DNA from: Fidelibacterota bacterium
GTDB lineage: Bacteria > Fidelibacterota > Marinisomatia > Marinisomatales > TCS55
DNA length: 64,000 bases
Reading direction: 5' to 3'
Assembly: GCA_014382015.1 (NCBI GenBank)
Contig: JACNKN010000054.1
Coordinates: 1-64,000 of the forward strand
Shown here: piece after piece, positions 61,410 to 64,000 of the stretch
How positions within the stretch are numbered: the stretch's first letter is position 1
Layout: the number at the start of each line of letters is the position of its first letter
Position numbers and translations under genes: made by a program
Notes under the pieces: model-generated
The model's input: the letters and a program-made list of their open reading frames with translations, nothing else
The model's database searches: none
What the model was told of the DNA's origin: nothing

Positions 61410-62399
61410 TTATCCTGTACGCTGTGCGTTAAAACTAATCAAATCTACCATGGATTGCTTGTAGGGTGAATCCGGATATGGTGAAATAGCATCCAATGCC
61501 TGGTGATTAAATTCCTCTATTTTTTGTTCAGCGTAATTGAATCCACCGGCCCTATCTACGATTATTTTTAAATCATTTAAATCAGCGGAGGATTTCTTTT
61601 TTAGAGATAATATTTTTTTCACTTGCCGTGTTTCTGCCTTTGAAAGTTTTTCATACGTATGAATCAATGGTAATGTGACCATATTTCGTTTCACATCGGC
61701 GCCAATATCTTTTCCCGTTTGGTTTTCACTGCCCAATAAATCGAATAAATCATCTTTCACCTGAAATGCCATTCCCAATTTTGTCCCGTAGGTAACCATG
61801 GCTTTCCTGTCTTTATCTTTCCCTGTGGATGTGATTGCACCCAGTTCACAACTGGTGGACATAAGGGATGCGGTTTTTTGATAAATCATATCGTAATAAA
61901 CTTCTTCAGTCATGGATCGAGTTAATGCCTTTTCAACCTGGAGGATTTCACCTGCTGCAAGTTTTTCCGCCGTATCCGCAATGAGCTGCAATGCAGCGAA
62001 ATCTTTTAATCCCACCATATTAATCAATGTTTTACTTAAAATAAAATCGCCCATTAGAACAGCTATTTTATTCTTCCATATTCGATTAATTGAAGGAAAA
62101 CCACGACGTTTTTCTGCTTCGTCAACCACATCATCGTGGATCAATGTGGCCAGATGGAGCAACTCAATCATGGCTGCGGCTTTATAGCTGTTAATCGTGG
62201 GTTGACTGCAAACTCTGGATGCAAGTATGGTTAAGACGGGCCGAATATGTTTTCCTTTATGGCGAATGATATATTTACCAACCAGATTGATTAACCGAAC
62301 CTCCGAACGTAGTGCGTTCCGAAATTCCTCTTCGAAAAGTTTGATATCCTCGAATATGGGTTTGGTAATGAGTTTTAGCGTTTTGAGTTCTTGTTTCAC
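61410..62399 (-). CDS. Polyprenyl diphosphate synthase
   Basis: This 329-residue trans-prenyltransferase has the two aspartate-rich motifs LIHDDVVDEAEKRRG (Asp89, 90 and 93) and FQVKDDLFD, plus KHIRPVLTILA for substrate binding. It elongates farnesyl diphosphate for quinone side chains or similar; chain length is not certain by eye. The start is GTG 62399, just after the tatC stop. It belongs to the meaB-to-rimO operon. Confidence 0.92.
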   Translation of the reverse strand: MKQELKTLKLITKPIFEDIKLFEEEFRNALRSEVRLINLVGKYIIRHKGKHIRPVLTILASRVCSQPTINSYKAAAMIELLHLATLIHDDVVDEAEKRRGFPSINRIWKNKIAVLMGDFILSKTLINMVGLKDFAALQLIADTAEKLAAGEILQVEKALTRSMTEEVYYDMIYQKTASLMSTSCELGAITSTGKDKDRKAMVTYGTKLGMAFQVKDDLFDLLGSENQTGKDIGADVKRNMVTLPLIHTYEKLSKAETRQVKKILSLKKKSSADLNDLKIIVDRAGGFNYAEQKIEEFNHQALDAISPYPDSPYKQSMVDLISFNAQRTG

Positions 62400-62408
62400 T
62401 GGTTGAAA

Positions 62409-63137
62409 TTACCCATGTTTTTTCCGATTTACCAGCCAACTCACACCAATACTCAATTCGAATAAAGCCAACAAGGGTATGGACATTAAAATGAGACTGA
62501 CAGGATCTGGAGGTGTGATAAATGCACTTAAAACTAAAATAACCACAGCCGCATGTCGGCGGTAATGGCTCATAAATGCCGGTGTTAATAATCCGATGAT
62601 TGACAGAATAAATACCAATACGGGTAATTCAAAAATGAATCCACTACCAACCATGAGCCACGTAATAAAATTGAAATAATAATTAATAGAAAAATTATTA
62701 TCAATTCCCGTCATTCCTACTGAAGTAAAAAATTCCAGTGAAATTGGAATCATGACCGTGTAGGCGAATATCAATCCGATAAGAAAGGATAAGTATGTAA
62801 AAATGATTAATGGAACTGCATATTTCTTTTCATTTAGGTAAAGACCTGGTGCGATAAATTTCCACAACTGGTATGTTAAAACAGGTATAGCAAGGACCAC
62901 ACCACCGATAATGGCAATCCCCCACTTTATCATAAACATTCCTTGAACTTTCAACACCTGTAAATCCATGGGAGATGATAAATCTCGTGTAGGCCGGATT
63001 AAAAGATCAATCAGGGAATCAATAAAGAAAAAGGTGATCGCAGCACCCAATAGAATGGATCCCAAGGACTTCACAAGCCGCCAGCGTAATTCTTCCAAAT
63101 GATCAAGGAATGGCATTGAGTTTTGTTTTTTACTCAT
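62409..63137 (-). CDS. tatC: Sec-independent protein translocase TatC
   Basis: TatC recognises twin-arginine signal peptides. The 242-residue protein has the conserved N-terminal MPFLDHLEELRWRLVKS with key Glu residues, six membrane helices and the periplasmic-loop and LPVLVFILSIIGLL motif. TatA is encoded at 7623-7856. ATG 63137 overlaps the meaB stop by eight bases. Confidence 0.95.
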   Translation of the reverse strand: MSKKQNSMPFLDHLEELRWRLVKSLGSILLGAAITFFFIDSLIDLLIRPTRDLSSPMDLQVLKVQGMFMIKWGIAIIGGVVLAIPVLTYQLWKFIAPGLYLNEKKYAVPLIIFTYLSFLIGLIFAYTVMIPISLEFFTSVGMTGIDNNFSINYYFNFITWLMVGSGFIFELPVLVFILSIIGLLTPAFMSHYRRHAAVVILVLSAFITPPDPVSLILMSIPLLALFELSIGVSWLVNRKKHG

Positions 63138-64000
63138 GAGCTTTATTCAATAAAATACTCGCTACTTCGTGGGGAGAAGTTTGGGTGGTTTCCAAATTAT
63201 TGATGGATATTTCCAATTGATCTAACCGTTCCGGCGTCCAGAATTTTTTAAGGAGTCTATCCTGAATTAAATTATACACCCGGTTTCTATGTCGGTCTAA
63301 TTGTTTTTGAATCAAGATTCCTTTTGATTCCATCACTGATAGTAATTCATTCAGGGCGTTGTAGAGATCAGCGATTCCTTCATTTCGATCCGCAGACGTA
63401 TTATAAACCGGCGGTTCCAATTTTCCCTTTTTTGTAAATGTATGAAGCATACTTTTTAAAGTTTGAGCTAATCTCCCCGCCCCTTCTCGGTCAGATTTAT
63501 TGATAACAAACATATCTCCAATTTCGATTAAACCAGCTTTCATCAGTTGAATTTCATCTCCAGATTCCGGAACCAATAAAACTAATGTTAAATCAACTGC
63601 TTTGGCCACATCATGCTCGCCCTGGCCTACACCCACCGTTTCAATAATGACCACATCCTTACCGCTGGCAGAGAGAATGTCTCCCACATCCTGGGTTTTC
63701 CGTGCCAATCCACCCAAATCGCCATGAGATCCCATGCTCCGAATAAAAACATTATCATCCCAAATATAATTGTTCATCCGAACACGATCGCCCAGTAGCG
63801 CACCGCCGGTGAAAGGGCTGGTGGGATCTACAGCCACCACGCCCACACTTTTCCCGTCATCGATATATTGCTGAATTAATAAATTGGTCAGGGTGCTTTT
63901 TCCTGCACCGGGAGGCCCCGTAATACCAATTCTCAAGGCCTGATTTTCGATAGTATGAACATCCTTAAAAAATGAGTCAGGAATATCACCGTCATTTTCT
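63130..64000 (-). CDS. meaB: MeaB/ArgK-family GTPase, 5' end beyond the window
   Basis: MeaB is a G3E-type chaperone GTPase that protects and loads methylmalonyl-CoA mutase with cobalamin. The frame has G1 ITGPPGAGKST, VAVDPTSPFTGGALLGDR, RSMGSHGDLGG, ETVGVGQGE and VINKSD. The frame is open through to the window edge without a stop upstream of the P-loop, so the gene continues outside; a TTG at 63936 sits inside the conserved region and is not the start. About 290 residues are visible. It suggests a methylmalonyl-CoA mutase elsewhere in the genome. Confidence 0.93.
   Translation of the reverse strand, partial: ENDGDIPDSFFKDVHTIENQALRIGITGPPGAGKSTLTNLLIQQYIDDGKSVGVVAVDPTSPFTGGALLGDRVRMNNYIWDDNVFIRSMGSHGDLGGLARKTQDVGDILSASGKDVVIIETVGVGQGEHDVAKAVDLTLVLLVPESGDEIQLMKAGLIEIGDMFVINKSDREGAGRLAQTLKSMLHTFTKKGKLEPPVYNTSADRNEGIADLYNALNELLSVMESKGILIQKQLDRHRNRVYNLIQDRLLKKFWTPERLDQLEISINNLETTQTSPHEVASILLNKAHE

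Noticed and set aside
63613-63936. meaB start at TTG 63936
   Set aside because: The frame stays open upstream to the window edge and the TTG lies in the conserved LRIGITGPPG stretch; the real start is outside the window.
1-64000. tRNA, rRNA or riboswitch genes
   Set aside because: I looked through the intergenic gaps, nearly all short, and saw no cloverleaf, T-loop or riboswitch-like consensus I could defend; tRNA-Sec in particular is not seen. A covariance-model scan would be decisive.

Overview
The window looks like a piece of chromosome from a Gram-negative bacterium of the Fibrobacteres-Chlorobi-Bacteroidetes (FCB) sphere, most likely a marine Candidatus Marinimicrobia (SAR406)-type organism. 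The grounds are a complete Bat aerotolerance operon, a PorV/PorQ-type outer-membrane protein, a sigma-54 activator next to an LptE-like lipoprotein, Kdo transferase and Lnt (an LPS and lipoprotein-bearing outer membrane), an rpsP with a long acidic tail, and moderately AT-rich DNA. The taxonomic call is inference from gene content; no rRNA is present. No tRNA, rRNA, CRISPR array, prophage or intact transposon was seen.

Layout. 1-1866: sparse accessory edge with a truncated LamG-like protein, a RelE/Phd-type toxin-antitoxin pair and repeat-bearing intergenic DNA. 1867-7487 (minus): batA-batB-batC-batD-batE plus a SPOR protein. 7623-20653 (minus): a long tightly packed housekeeping run, yicC-gmk-rpoZ-udg-dnaB-rel-ruvX-lnt-(DUF5683-like)-ecfT-truA-htrA-psd-pssA-(DUF4321)-tatA. 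20755-26093 (plus): a lipid cassette with an SDR, a class I HMG-CoA reductase, a PlsC-like acyltransferase, an alkyl-DHAP synthase (AGPS) strikingly like the peroxisomal eukaryotic enzyme, and a DHRS7-like SDR. 26128-34290 (minus): porV-like, mutS, selB, selA and an MFS transporter. 34352-38441 (minus): the classic ffh-rpsP-khpA-rimM-trmD-rplS operon. 38507-39681: GNAT and VapBC. 39836-43901 (minus): asnS-TIGR00725-acyP-nadE-small exported protein. 43936-48123 (minus): uvrB, sigma-54 activator, GxxExxY remnant, lptE-like. 48296-55021 (plus): exported hydrolases and small accessory proteins. 55054-64000 (minus): meaB-tatC-polyprenyl synthase-GT9-waaA-fused ecfAA-CDP-alcohol transferase-ftsY-rimO.

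How it fits together. Several units build or service the envelope: psd/pssA make phosphatidylethanolamine, the CDP-alcohol transferase probably anionic lipid, Lnt matures lipoproteins, WaaA, GT9 and LptE concern LPS, and TatA and TatC are split between two operons. Ffh and FtsY (both halves of the SRP targeting pair) lie in separate operons. An EcfT and a fused double EcfA are about 46 kb apart. The most distinctive feature is the 20755-26093 cassette, which holds the core enzymes expected for ether-glycerolipid synthesis (acyl transfer, acyl-to-alkyl exchange, ketone reduction) in one co-directional block.

Start codons: many genes overlap their upstream neighbour by 4-11 bp, and several best starts are TTG or GTG (batC, batD, truA, trmD, mutS, HMG-CoA reductase). 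I shortened open frames to these starts where a signal peptide, ribosome-binding site or family N-terminus decides it.
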